Of a DNA stretch of 64,000 nucleotides, positions 30,528 through 39,228 are shown piece by piece. This DNA comes from Mangrovitalea sediminis (GTDB taxonomy: Bacteria; Pseudomonadota; Gammaproteobacteria; Pseudomonadales; Oleiphilaceae). The stretch lies in NCBI RefSeq assembly GCF_002514725.1, contig NZ_NTLB01000005.1, positions 496,001 through 560,000 of the forward strand, written 5' to 3'. A model generated the notes under the pieces. The model had not been told where the DNA came from. It saw nothing but the letters and a program-made list of their open reading frames with translations, and did no database searches. Within the stretch, counting starts at the first letter, position 1. Each line of letters begins with the position of its first letter. The position numbers and the translations under genes were made by a program.

Positions 30528-32120
30528 ATGGCCCATGAAGAACTGCACCTGACGCTTCGAAACCTGACGCTGGACGATTACGATCAGCTCAAGACGCTGA
30601 TGGACCGGGTCTATGACGATATCGGCGGCGCCTGGCCAAGAGAGACCATCAAGCTCCTGGTCGGTCAGTTCCCGGACGGCCAGATCTGCATCGAAGATCA
30701 TGGAGAGCTTGTCGCCGTCGCCCTAACGGTACAGGTCGCGTATGAACGTTTCAGTGATCCACACACCTACGACGACCTGATCCTGCGCAACCAGCGCATC
30801 TGGCACAACCCCAAGGGCGACGCCCTGTACGGCCTGGATGTCTTTATCGACCCTGAATACCGGGGCTACCGGCTGGGGCGCCGCCTGTACGAAGCCCGTA
30901 AGGAGCTGTGCCGTTCCCTGAACCTGCGGGGCATCCTTGCCGGCGGAAGGATCCCCAACTACTCCGAATACGCCGACAACCTGACCCCCTCGCAATACAT
31001 CGAGAAGGTCGACCGCAAGGAAATCTACGATCCGATACTGACCTTCCAGCTATCGAATGACTTCCAGGTCAAGCGCCTGCTTCACAAGTACCTGCCCGAG
31101 GACAAAAAGTCGATGGGCTACGCAACGCTATTGGAATGGAACAATATTCTGTACATGCCGCCGACACCGGTGCTGGCGACGCGCAAGACGCAGGTCCGAC
31201 TGGGCTCGGTGCAATGGCAGATGCGCGCCTTCGAATCCGTTGAGGAGGTCTTGCGCCAGGTAGAATATTTCGTTGATGCGCTGTCCGACTACAAAAGCGA
31301 TTTCGCGCTTTTCCCCGAGTTTTTCAACGCACCGTTGATGGGACTGACCGATCAGGTGGACCAGAACAAGGCGATCCGCTTTCTCGCCGGTTTCACGGAG
31401 CAGTTCCGGGACAGCATGTCGGATATGGCGGTGAGCTATAACATCAACATCATTACCGGCTCCATGCCACTCCTGGAAGACGGCAAAGTCTACAATGTGT
31501 CCTACCTTTGCCACCGGGATGGACAGGTCGACGAGCAGCGCAAAATCCACATTACGCCCCACGAGCGACGCGACTGGGTTATTGAGGGTGGAGACAGCAT
31601 GCCGGTTTTCCAGACCGACGCCGGCCGTATCGCCATCATGGTCTGTTATGACATCGAGTTTCCGGAACTCGGGCGTCTCGCCGCCGATCAGGACGTCGAT
31701 ATCATCTTCGTCCCGTTCTGGACCGACACCAAGAACGGCTACCTGCGAGTCCGTCACTGTGCCCAGTCCAGAGCTATTGAGAACGAATGTTATGTGGCAA
31801 TCACCGGCAGTGTCGGCAACCTGCCCCAAGTTGAAAACCTCGACGTCCAATACGCTCAGTCGTCGGTTTTCTCGCCATCCGATTTTTCCTTCCCCCATGA
31901 TGCCGTGATGGCGGAAACTACCCCGAACACGGAGATGATATTCTTTGCGGACCTCGATCTGGACAAGCTCAAGTTGATTCGTAACGAAGGTTCTGTCACC
32001 AACCTCAAGCATCGCCGGCGCGACCTCTACGGTCTTGAGTGGATTAATGGCGGTCAATCGTCAGAAGACACCGCAGCCGGCACCCGATCCGGTAAACCGG
32101 TACTGGAAGAGAATAAATGA
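30528..32120 (+). CDS. GNAT acetyltransferase-carbon-nitrogen hydrolase (nitrilase superfamily) fusion
   Basis: Two domains are fused in 530 residues. The first (~1-190) is GNAT-like, with an acetyl-CoA-loop region around DVFIDPEYRGYRLGRRLYEARKEL. The second (~220-500) is a carbon-nitrogen hydrolase with the full Glu-Lys-Cys triad: FPEFF, RKIHITPHERRDW and IMVCYDIEFPEL. The nitrilase domain probably hydrolyses an amide or nitrile; the GNAT domain could acylate the same compound, but substrates are unknown. This fusion occurs as a known family architecture in proteobacteria. A GAGGAG ribosome site precedes the ATG. The CDF gene follows after 80 bases. Confidence 0.9.
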   Translation: MAHEELHLTLRNLTLDDYDQLKTLMDRVYDDIGGAWPRETIKLLVGQFPDGQICIEDHGELVAVALTVQVAYERFSDPHTYDDLILRNQRIWHNPKGDALYGLDVFIDPEYRGYRLGRRLYEARKELCRSLNLRGILAGGRIPNYSEYADNLTPSQYIEKVDRKEIYDPILTFQLSNDFQVKRLLHKYLPEDKKSMGYATLLEWNNILYMPPTPVLATRKTQVRLGSVQWQMRAFESVEEVLRQVEYFVDALSDYKSDFALFPEFFNAPLMGLTDQVDQNKAIRFLAGFTEQFRDSMSDMAVSYNINIITGSMPLLEDGKVYNVSYLCHRDGQVDEQRKIHITPHERRDWVIEGGDSMPVFQTDAGRIAIMVCYDIEFPELGRLAADQDVDIIFVPFWTDTKNGYLRVRHCAQSRAIENECYVAITGSVGNLPQVENLDVQYAQSSVFSPSDFSFPHDAVMAETTPNTEMIFFADLDLDKLKLIRNEGSVTNLKHRRRDLYGLEWINGGQSSEDTAAGTRSGKPVLEENK

Positions 32121-32200
32121 GCGTGGCAGGATCTGCCCTGAACGAAACGCGCTTCGGCGAGCTTTCGCGCTTAAATCGATAAACAGGTACTCGGAGAACT

Positions 32201-33157
32201 ATGGGACACCATCACGCACATCCCGACGGTCAGTCGCATCATCATGAGCACGGCCACGGGCACGACCATGCACATGGAGCCGCGCTATTAGAAGGCAACG
32301 GTCGAGCCTTTGCGATCGGTATCGGGCTGAATACGCTGTACCTGGTCATCGAAACCTTCTATGGCCTGGCCACCGGCTCGATGGGACTGTTGGCCGACGC
32401 CGGTCACAACTTCAGTGACGTCCTGACCCTGTTGCTAGCCTGGGGCGCGGCCATCATGGCAAAGAAGAGCGCCACATTCACTCATACATACGGCTTCCGG
32501 CGGGGCACCGTGCTCTCCGCGCTGCTCAGTTCCATCTTACTGTTGCTGGCCCTTGGCGCCATCACCCTCGAAGCCTTTCAGCGCCTACTCTCACCCCACC
32601 CAGTCAGCGGCCTCGTGATGATCGTCGTCGCCGGCGTTGGTGTCGTCATCAATACGGCAACCGCACTGCTGTTCATCAAAAGCCAGCACCATGACCTGAA
32701 CATGCGAGGAGCCTTTCTCCACATGGCCGTCGATGCGGCTGTCTCTCTTGGCGTTGTGATCGCCGGTTTGGGCATCTACTTTACCGGCTGGCTTTGGCTG
32801 GACCCTGCGATTAGTCTCTTGATCGTCGCGATTATCTTCTGGGGGACCTGGGACATGTTCCGGGAATCCTTGAACCTATCGGTCGACGCCGTGCCGCGAA
32901 AGATCGATATTCGTGCGATCAGTGAATATCTGGCGACAGTGCCTGGCGTAACCGGTGTGCACGACCTCCATGTCTGGGCTCTCAGCACGACAGATGTCGC
33001 CCTCACCGCCCACCTCGAAGTTCCATCGGATTTTGTCGCACCGGACCGATGGCTGGCGAATATTATCGAAACCCTCGAAGACCGCTATGACATCGGCCAC
33101 GCGACGGTTCAAGTGGAGCGCGCCGACATTGGATGCCGGCAGAGCCAATGCTGCTGA
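32201..33157 (+). CDS. Cation diffusion facilitator (zinc-type CzcD/ZitB family)
   Basis: This 318-residue inner-membrane metal/proton antiporter has a His-rich N-terminus (residues 3-27), six membrane helices, and a cytoplasmic C-terminal domain. The transport site is of the 2-His/2-Asp type: HNFSD in helix 2 and HMAVD in helix 5, a pattern associated with zinc and cadmium specificity. The extreme C-terminus ends in a Cys-rich tail (CRQSQCC) that could bind metal. A GGAG ribosome site precedes the ATG. No metal regulator is adjacent. Confidence 0.94.
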   Translation: MGHHHAHPDGQSHHHEHGHGHDHAHGAALLEGNGRAFAIGIGLNTLYLVIETFYGLATGSMGLLADAGHNFSDVLTLLLAWGAAIMAKKSATFTHTYGFRRGTVLSALLSSILLLLALGAITLEAFQRLLSPHPVSGLVMIVVAGVGVVINTATALLFIKSQHHDLNMRGAFLHMAVDAAVSLGVVIAGLGIYFTGWLWLDPAISLLIVAIIFWGTWDMFRESLNLSVDAVPRKIDIRAISEYLATVPGVTGVHDLHVWALSTTDVALTAHLEVPSDFVAPDRWLANIIETLEDRYDIGHATVQVERADIGCRQSQCC

Positions 33158-33496
33158 TCGCCGGCTTTTCAAATCAGGCCAGATTCAAGGCATCTAGCGA
33201 CAACTCCCCGAGCCTCGGCCTGCCGGCCGCGGGACGTTCGCCCATCGCGCGATTGATCGAGAAATAATATTGATATCAAAGCGTTGAGAGATAATTTTAA
33301 AGTTACAGGAACTGCAATATCCGGATATTGCTTACCTTTCATTTCATCATCTCAGCTTATCAACATAGTCGCTTGATTAAATTGCCTTTTCAGGAAATGC
33401 TGTCTACAGTTTGTACACCAAGCCCAAGAACTGAATGCGACAATCGACTGTCACTGGGGCACTCAGTTTGACGTAAGGACATCATCGGAACGCAGT
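33158..33496. other. AT-richer intergenic region with palindromes
   Basis: This 339-base gap lies between the CDF gene and the PilZ-like gene. I see no coding capacity. It is AT-richer than its surroundings and carries a perfect 18-base palindrome at 33314-33331 and a 10-base palindrome TTGATATCAA at 33270-33279. It is probably the regulatory region of the downstream gene. Confidence 0.6.
33314..33331. promoter_or_regulatory. Perfect 18-base palindrome (operator candidate)
   Basis: The sequence GCAATATCCGGATATTGC is fully self-complementary with no loop, which is typical of a dimeric regulator site rather than an RNA hairpin. No matching copy is seen elsewhere in the window, so the regulator is unknown. 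Confidence 0.4.
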
Positions 33497-33943
33497 ATGG
33501 AACACTTCAGGATCGATCCTTCGTCCCCGGTTCCCGACCTACTGGCCCGATTTACGGTCAAGCGCGGTTTTTTGCGACGAGACAGGGTCGAGGCCCCGGT
33601 TTACAGTCTTCAACAACAGGGCTGTGTCATAAAAAGCGACGAAATGTTTAATCCGGGCGACAACGTTCATTTGGATCTCGTACTGGATATGCCTTTCGAA
33701 AACATCGAAGCCTCCTCACTGCTTGGGCATGTGACCGAGGTTAGAAAGTATTGCAGCAATTTCTTCTATACCATTGAATTCCATGAATTCTCTTCTGATA
33801 AGACCGTCTCCGATCGCATCTCTCGCCTTACTAACGTCATCAAACGCAAGCGGGCGCTTCGGCGAAGACGGAATGGAAAATCGCAGGCAGACAGTATCGA
33901 ATCCTTACCTGGCGGCCAGGCATTCACGTCGTCAGGATTCTGA
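33497..33943 (+). CDS. PilZ-like protein with degenerate c-di-GMP motifs
   Basis: The 148-residue protein resembles a PilZ beta-barrel: an N-terminal basic stretch (RGFLRRDRVEAP), a strand region YSLQQQGCVIKSDE at the position of the DxSxxG motif, GDNVHLDLVLDMP, and a FYTIEFHEF strand. The Asp of DxSxxG is replaced by Tyr and the RxxxR motif is not canonical, so nucleotide binding may be lost. A basic tail (KRKRALRRRRNGK) follows. It is preceded by a long AT-rich intergenic region. It could also be an unrelated small beta protein. Confidence 0.6.
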   Translation: MEHFRIDPSSPVPDLLARFTVKRGFLRRDRVEAPVYSLQQQGCVIKSDEMFNPGDNVHLDLVLDMPFENIEASSLLGHVTEVRKYCSNFFYTIEFHEFSSDKTVSDRISRLTNVIKRKRALRRRRNGKSQADSIESLPGGQAFTSSGF

Positions 33944-34063
33944 AAGGCAGCTATTCTGGCTATCGGACCAGGCGGTACATGTAGGCGTGCAAGTAGGGTA
34001 ATAAGTGCGGCACCGTAGTTGTAGGGCATTTCATTAAGGACAGGGAACCGGAGACTCAACATC

Positions 34064-34753
34064 ATGGCAAAGAAAGAAAAAATGGGCGTGGACAAGATCG
34101 TCAAACGCGTCAACAAGGAATTCGAAAAAACCTCGAATCAGATCGAGTCGCTGCTCAGCGATGCATTGCGGCAGTTGGATACGTTGCAGAACCAGATTCA
34201 GGAGCCGCTGCGCAAGTTGGTTGACGACATGGAACGCATTCGTGAACGTGAAATGAAGCGTTTTCAGGACGAGTTCGACCGTCGCATGAGCGAATTCCAC
34301 GAGCTGCAGCAAACCGTTCTCGACAAGCTCGGGCTCGCTGGCACTCGGGACAAAACGTCCGCACAGACAGGCAAGGCTGCCAAGCCATCCACCAGTGCCG
34401 CAACCGCCAAACCCGCAGCACCGAAAGCCAAACCCGCTGCCAAGGCCGCGACCAAGACAGCCAAGGCGCCGGCAAAATCCAAAACTGCAGCCGCCAAACC
34501 GGCGAGCACCGCGAGCAAGGCTTCTGCAGCCAAGAAGACACCGGCTCCCAAGAAGGCCGCTGTCAACACTTCGAACCTTGGGCAAATCAAGGGACTTGGT
34601 CCTGCAACCGTCAAGAAGATGAAAGAGGCCGGCATTACATCGATCGAGCAAATCGCAAATCCGTCAGCCGAAGAAAAGAAGAAGCTCGACGTGTTTTCCA
34701 CCATGAAAGGTTACGAAACCTGGCAGGCGCAGGCTCGCAAATTGCTGGGTTAA
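34064..34753 (+). CDS. Coiled-coil, Lys/Ala/Pro-rich, helix-hairpin-helix protein (phasin/histone-H1-like architecture)
   Basis: The protein has 229 residues in three parts. Residues ~1-95 are a charged amphipathic helix region likely to form coiled coils. Residues ~100-165 are a low-complexity Ala-Lys-Pro-rich linker (repeats such as AKPAA and AAKAA) like histone-H1-type tails and the C-terminus of PhaF. Residues ~170-229 hold a helix-hairpin-helix motif (IKGLGPATVKKMKEAGI), often DNA-binding. The layout suggests a nucleoid-associated or granule-segregation protein, but no direct homologue is recognised. It stands alone, followed by a good terminator. Confidence 0.7.
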   Translation: MAKKEKMGVDKIVKRVNKEFEKTSNQIESLLSDALRQLDTLQNQIQEPLRKLVDDMERIREREMKRFQDEFDRRMSEFHELQQTVLDKLGLAGTRDKTSAQTGKAAKPSTSAATAKPAAPKAKPAAKAATKTAKAPAKSKTAAAKPASTASKASAAKKTPAPKKAAVNTSNLGQIKGLGPATVKKMKEAGITSIEQIANPSAEEKKKLDVFSTMKGYETWQAQARKLLG

Positions 34754-34778
34754 TAACGCTATTGAGATAAACCAAGAA

Positions 34779-34813
34779 GGGCTCTGTACTTCTCACAGGG
34801 CCCGTCATTTTTT
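34779..34813 (+). terminator. Rho-independent terminator after the HhH protein gene
   Basis: GGGCTCTGT at 34779-34787 pairs with ACAGGGCCC at 34795-34803 (one G-U pair) around a 7-base loop, followed by a run of six T at 34808-34813. It begins 25 bases after the stop codon. Confidence 0.85.
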
Positions 34814-35134
34814 GGCCGGAGCGAGATTTACATTTCCTAACAGTGAGTTACAATTTGCAAACCGTAAAATCGCTGTCATATCCCCTTTGAAATGTGACGC
34901 AGTTCCACTCGAATGCAGTGCCCTAATCTAAGCTGGCTATACAGTAGGACCAACATCGTAGTAGGAGCGAGCTAGCGGTCGAAATGAGCTAGTTGTAGTA
35001 GTAGTAGTAATAGTAGCGGCATCGAATCACGTAGCCGCCAAACAGATTTTGCTGAATAACAAGAACAATACGTACGCAGAACGATCCACTCGTTCATTTC
35101 CCTCTTATGTCGTCCTTAGTGCGGAAACAGCTTA
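34814..35134. other. Intergenic region upstream of the GGDEF-EAL gene
   Basis: This 321-base gap has no coding capacity that I can support. It holds a GTA trinucleotide run (listed separately) about 120 bases before the next ATG. No clear promoter or riboswitch could be assigned. Confidence 0.5.
34995..35015 (+). repeat. GTA trinucleotide microsatellite
   Basis: Seven consecutive trinucleotides follow the pattern GTA x5, ATA, GTA, lying 120 bases upstream of a c-di-GMP turnover gene. Such tracts can change copy number by slippage; a role in expression is only a possibility. Confidence 0.75.
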
Positions 35135-37021
35135 ATGGCGTTACTGGGCAACGGTCTGTCCGAACAACTTGAAAGCGCCTTTCCCTGGCTCGGTCATGCC
35201 GGAAGCGGTTGGGCTCCTGTCGCGGCAGGGTTCGCCCTATTAAGCGTTGCTATCGTCCTGTTTATGCTCGTTCTCGTCTTGAAACAGCGCCTTGCTGACA
35301 GCGTGAGGCGGCGCAACGAGGACCGCTATAACCTGGCAAAATTCTCCAGCGCCGTTATGAACAGTGGCTCAATGATCGCAATAACGGATTGCGAGGGACG
35401 TATTGAATACGTCAATGAGCGGTTCTGCGCCATTACCGGCTTTGATCGTAGCGACGCCATTGGCAAGCCCCTCAATATCCTGCGCCCTGCGGCCTCGCGC
35501 AACGGTAACCCCGAAAAGCGCGGAAACGACATTCTCGACTGCCTTCAACCCTCCTGGGAAGGTGAAATGCTTTGCTCTCGCAAGGATGGCGAAACCTTCT
35601 GGTCGACGGTCAACGTCTCTGCCGTCTACGACAACGAAAACGCCATTGCGAACTTTGTCGTTTCCGGCGTCGATATCACGGAACTCAAGGTCGCCAACCA
35701 GCGCATGGAACAGTTGGCGCTTTTCGACAGCCTGACAGGGCTCGCCAACCGACGCCTGTTTCTTGACCGTTTGGAACAGGCCATCATTAACGCCAGACGT
35801 CACCAATGCCAGGTTGCCCTCCTCTTTCTGGATCTCGATCAGTTCAAACGGATTAACGATACATTAGGTCACGACGCCGGGGACATGCTGCTGCTGACGG
35901 TCGCCGATCGCCTGAAGTCCTGTGTCCGTTCCCAGGATACTGTCGCGCGCCTGGGCGGCGACGAATTCACGATCCTGCTCAACGACATTCACGACCCACA
36001 GTCCGTTAACGTCGCGGCCAAAAACATTCTCCGCACTCTGAAAGCGCCCATTCGCCTGCAGAACCAGGAAGTCATCGTCTCTACCAGTATCGGCGTCACA
36101 GTGGCACCTGGCGACAGCGAAGATCCTGAAAACCTGATGAAGAATGCCGACTTGGCCCTCTATCGCGCCAAGGAAAAGGGTCGGGATCAACACCACTTCT
36201 TCACTGAGGAATTAAACCAGCGGGCCATCCGGCAGCTCCATCTGGAACAGGAACTACGCTACGCCCTCCAGTTCGATGAATTCAACCTGATGTACCAGCC
36301 GCAAGTAGATTTGCGCAGTGGGGAAATGATCTGTGTCGAGGCACTGATCCGCTGGCACCACCCACAAAGAGGCCTCATCAGCCCGGATGACTTCATCCCC
36401 GTTGCGGAGGAAACCGGTCTTATCGTCCCTATCGGCAACTGGGTACTGCGCAACGCCTGCATGCAGATGAAACTGCTGCAGCAGCTCACAGGTTGCGACC
36501 TGCGTGTCGCAGTGAACCTGTCGGCACGCCAATTCCGCGACCCCAACCTGGAACTCGTCATCTCAGACGCCCTGGACGCCTCCGGGCTCGAGCCTCGCCA
36601 TCTGGAAATCGAAGTGACCGAAAGTATGCTGATGGATGACATCACCTCGGTCACGGAGCAGCTGAGCCGCATAAAATCCACGGGAGTCATCATCACCATC
36701 GATGACTTCGGCACCGGCTATTCCTCCCTGCGCTACCTCAAGTGCCTACCGGTGGACGTACTGAAGGTTGACAGGGAATTCGTACGCGACATCCCCGAAG
36801 ACCTCAACGACATGGAGATTACGTCAGCAGTGATTGCCATTGCCCATAAACTGGGATTGAGAGTCATCGCAGAGGGCGTCGAAAATATCGATCAAAAGGA
36901 TTTTCTGGTCATCAACAAGTGCGACTACGCACAAGGCTACCTGTTCAGCCGCCCCTTGAGTTTCGAGGACCTGTTCAAGCATTTCGGCGACCTCAAGGAT
37001 AATGCCCTAAAGCGAGCCTGA
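35135..37021 (+). CDS. PAS-GGDEF-EAL membrane protein (c-di-GMP synthesis/degradation)
   Basis: This 628-residue protein has one membrane helix (~29-50), a PAS/PAC domain (~65-185), GGDEF (intact at 274-278, with RSQD I-site at 265-268) and EAL (motif EALIRWHHP at 402-410). EAL catalytic signatures are present: NLSARQF, EVTESMLMDD, IDDFGTGYSSL and LKVDREFV. Both activities could therefore be functional; the net direction cannot be read from sequence. The short N-terminal region before the helix suggests little periplasmic sensing. It stands alone, with a GTA repeat in its upstream region. Confidence 0.94.
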   Translation: MALLGNGLSEQLESAFPWLGHAGSGWAPVAAGFALLSVAIVLFMLVLVLKQRLADSVRRRNEDRYNLAKFSSAVMNSGSMIAITDCEGRIEYVNERFCAITGFDRSDAIGKPLNILRPAASRNGNPEKRGNDILDCLQPSWEGEMLCSRKDGETFWSTVNVSAVYDNENAIANFVVSGVDITELKVANQRMEQLALFDSLTGLANRRLFLDRLEQAIINARRHQCQVALLFLDLDQFKRINDTLGHDAGDMLLLTVADRLKSCVRSQDTVARLGGDEFTILLNDIHDPQSVNVAAKNILRTLKAPIRLQNQEVIVSTSIGVTVAPGDSEDPENLMKNADLALYRAKEKGRDQHHFFTEELNQRAIRQLHLEQELRYALQFDEFNLMYQPQVDLRSGEMICVEALIRWHHPQRGLISPDDFIPVAEETGLIVPIGNWVLRNACMQMKLLQQLTGCDLRVAVNLSARQFRDPNLELVISDALDASGLEPRHLEIEVTESMLMDDITSVTEQLSRIKSTGVIITIDDFGTGYSSLRYLKCLPVDVLKVDREFVRDIPEDLNDMEITSAVIAIAHKLGLRVIAEGVENIDQKDFLVINKCDYAQGYLFSRPLSFEDLFKHFGDLKDNALKRA

Positions 37022-37246
37022 GCTGAGACCTCGAGCCAGCAACACCGTTAACAACACGCGCCCCCTGGGCGACAGCCAATATTCCTGCCCCATTTCCGCC
37101 CCGATGGCCCCGCCGACACCATTTCCCTTAAAACCTTTGTAAATTGTGACGTCGCCCCATTTCCAAGGCACCAGCGCCTAAAGTAACATTTCGTAACACC
37201 AAGTAATCTTTCTTATCTTGCCGCCGTTTTGCAAGTCAGGTAACAG

Positions 37247-37855
37247 ATGAATAACTGGATACTCTTTTCATCATCAGCCCTTTTGGTCACGTTGGTTTTA
37301 CTGTTGGCCCTAAGGATTCTTTACCTCTACAGGGACAGCATGGCAAGCCCGGCTGGAGGTCGCCTCAGCGCAGCCCCCTCCCCCCAACAGCGTTACACCA
37401 CACTCCGTTCTGAAAATGGCTCCAGCAAGGCTGATAGCCGCTCGGCAAAGGGTTCCCAGGAATACTCACGCGTGGACTGGATGTCCAAGGCACAGATTTT
37501 TGCTGGCATTCAACTGTTGGATGCAAAACGTAAGGGATTGATCTTGGCGGATGACAACAAACCCGGTTGCCGGCAGTTAGCGGCGATGTACATGATCGGT
37601 GCAGCCAAAGGCATCATTCTCAACATGCAGGGGAACGACCAGGATGCACGGGACGTCGCGGCTTTCCTGATGACACATAACCTGCATTTTGACCGGCTGG
37701 ATATTGAAGACGCACTAAACGCCGTCACTCGGGATGAGTCGACCCTGAACAGCTATCGGTGTGGCCTGGAAGGCGCCGAGACCTGGTTGGCCCGGCGTTT
37801 TGTTCCTGACAGCATCTCGCTCTATGAGGCTGTCTCCAGTAACGCTTTCATCTGA
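37247..37855 (+). CDS. Hypothetical membrane-anchored protein
   Basis: The 202-residue product begins with a strong single membrane helix (residues ~4-27), then a Ser/Pro-rich stretch (~30-75), then a globular, largely helical domain (~76-200) with DWMSKAQIFAGIQLLDAKRKG and MYMIGAAKGIILNM. It is probably anchored in the inner membrane with the C-terminal domain in the cytoplasm, judged from the basic residues after the helix. I do not recognise the family. It follows the GGDEF-EAL gene by 225 bases on the same strand. Confidence 0.65.
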   Translation: MNNWILFSSSALLVTLVLLLALRILYLYRDSMASPAGGRLSAAPSPQQRYTTLRSENGSSKADSRSAKGSQEYSRVDWMSKAQIFAGIQLLDAKRKGLILADDNKPGCRQLAAMYMIGAAKGIILNMQGNDQDARDVAAFLMTHNLHFDRLDIEDALNAVTRDESTLNSYRCGLEGAETWLARRFVPDSISLYEAVSSNAFI

Positions 37856-37879
37856 ACATCAAGGCGGTCGAGCCAGCTT

Positions 37880-38179
37880 CTAGCCGACCGTCCACTCCCG
37901 CCCCAAATCGACCGGTTCGGCGGCTACCGGCTTCAAGTTCCCATCGAGCAAGACACCGGTGATCTGCGGTTTGCCGAACTGATCGTTCTCGAGACGCTCC
38001 ATACTGTCGACATCAACCGAGCGGACCTGGTACTGCCTTCCATCCACGATGACACGCGTGCGATGGCTCAATCCGAATACAAATCGACAGTAATCCAGCT
38101 TTAGCTGCGAAAGATCCCTTTCGGCCTTGTTGATCTTGCGTACGAGGACGCTACGAAGACTGTCGGCGTATTCCGTCAT
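37880..38179 (-). CDS. Hypothetical small protein
   Basis: The 99-residue protein has an N-terminal helical part (RKINKAERDLSQLKLDYCRFVFGL) and a C-terminal part predicted as strands (RVIVDGRQYQVRSVDVDSMERL). An AGGAAA ribosome site precedes the ATG at 38179. It converges on the 202-residue gene and lies downstream of a PilZ gene on the same strand, 171 bases away. No family recognised. Confidence 0.6.
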   Translation of the reverse strand: MTEYADSLRSVLVRKINKAERDLSQLKLDYCRFVFGLSHRTRVIVDGRQYQVRSVDVDSMERLENDQFGKPQITGVLLDGNLKPVAAEPVDLGREWTVG

Positions 38180-38350
38180 GATGTTTCCTGCCCGGGATCC
38201 TGATCGGTAATGGAACCGGAGAGCGCCACAATCTTGGAAAGGGTTGCGACGGCGTCATCCGATTAACCGCGGCATTATCCCCCAAAGCCAGTAGCCTGTC
38301 AGGTCCGAGCACGCCTGTCCGGCATACAAACCTTTCCCCAGATCCGCGGC

Positions 38351-38731
38351 TTACTCCTGAATACGCTCTGCCACTGCCGCATAACGGGCGAGAATACCCT
38401 CTATACGGGCCAGGTTATCCTGGGCATCGCCGCGCCCGCCCGACTCAAACTCCAGGCCATAATGCTTGACTGCATCACGGGACTCAGTATGCCGGATCGC
38501 CGCAGATACCTTGTTCACCGTGATATCGCCCACCTCAGTTGCCAATCGAAGCGAAAGCTGTACCCGGTCACCCGTTTTCAACGGATGTGCTGTCACGATC
38601 CCAATGCCCAACTGATTGAAGTCAGCAACATCGACTTCCATCCATTCATTGCTAAGGAGGCCCTTGCGGACACGGATTCTCGCCTCCAACTGCAAGCGTG
38701 GCAAACGTTGACGGCGGCGGCGTTCATTCAT
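38351..38731 (-). CDS. PilZ-domain protein
   Basis: This is a 126-residue single-domain PilZ protein. The N-terminal Arg cluster (ERRRRQRLPR) supplies the RxxxR motif, and the second motif reads DFNQLG (D37-N39-G42), with Asn in place of the usual Ser. GIVTAHPLKTGDRVQLSL and a HYGLEFE strand complete the barrel. It likely still binds c-di-GMP, perhaps less tightly. A GGAG ribosome site lies upstream. A stretch of phased A-tracts lies 40-150 bases upstream. Confidence 0.82.
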   Translation of the reverse strand: MNERRRRQRLPRLQLEARIRVRKGLLSNEWMEVDVADFNQLGIGIVTAHPLKTGDRVQLSLRLATEVGDITVNKVSAAIRHTESRDAVKHYGLEFESGGRGDAQDNLARIEGILARYAAVAERIQE

Positions 38732-39228
38732 CGAGTGCTCCGAAATTATCAGTTATTTGAAGGGCCTGCAAAAAGCATGGGGCAGAGTTCGGCTTTGCTC
38801 AAGGTGGACTTTTCAAAAAGCCAAATACATCTCAAAAAGGGGCAAAAAAGGCCAAAATTGCATCAACTTCCCGTCAAAAAAGCGCCACTTACCGCAATAG
38901 GATCCTATACCTCTTGCACCTTCATACCTCTCGGCATGCAATCTAGGAAACGTATGTTTTAGCCGTGTAAAGAGGGCCGTAACGAACACGGTGGGATAAC
39001 AATAGCCGCGAGAAGCGTGGCGAATCAGCTCTGCCAGTGGCATCGCAGTGAGCAGGAGGCGAGTCTCATTCGCCCCCAGGGCGTTTTCAGTTATGACCAC
39101 TCAGCATTTCGAGGTTCTGATGATCGATGCTGGACTCTCCCGGGTTTCGTTATTCCGGCAACAAGGCGTGATCCAAGACAACGGAGAAAACCGCCATAGG
39201 TGGCACATCCGTATCGTCAGAATCCCTA
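38732..39228. other. 497-base intergenic region with phased A-tracts
   Basis: No gene can be supported here; short open frames around 39048-39248 show no ribosome site or family resemblance. The half next to the PilZ gene contains A-tracts of 4-6 bases centred near 38772, 38817, 38836, 38846, 38856 and 38878, mostly at near-helical-turn multiples, as in intrinsically curved DNA. The other half is unremarkable. Confidence 0.5.

Noticed and set aside
33270-33279. TTGATATCAA as an FNR box
   Set aside because: The half-sites are fused without the four-base spacer that FNR/ANR requires.
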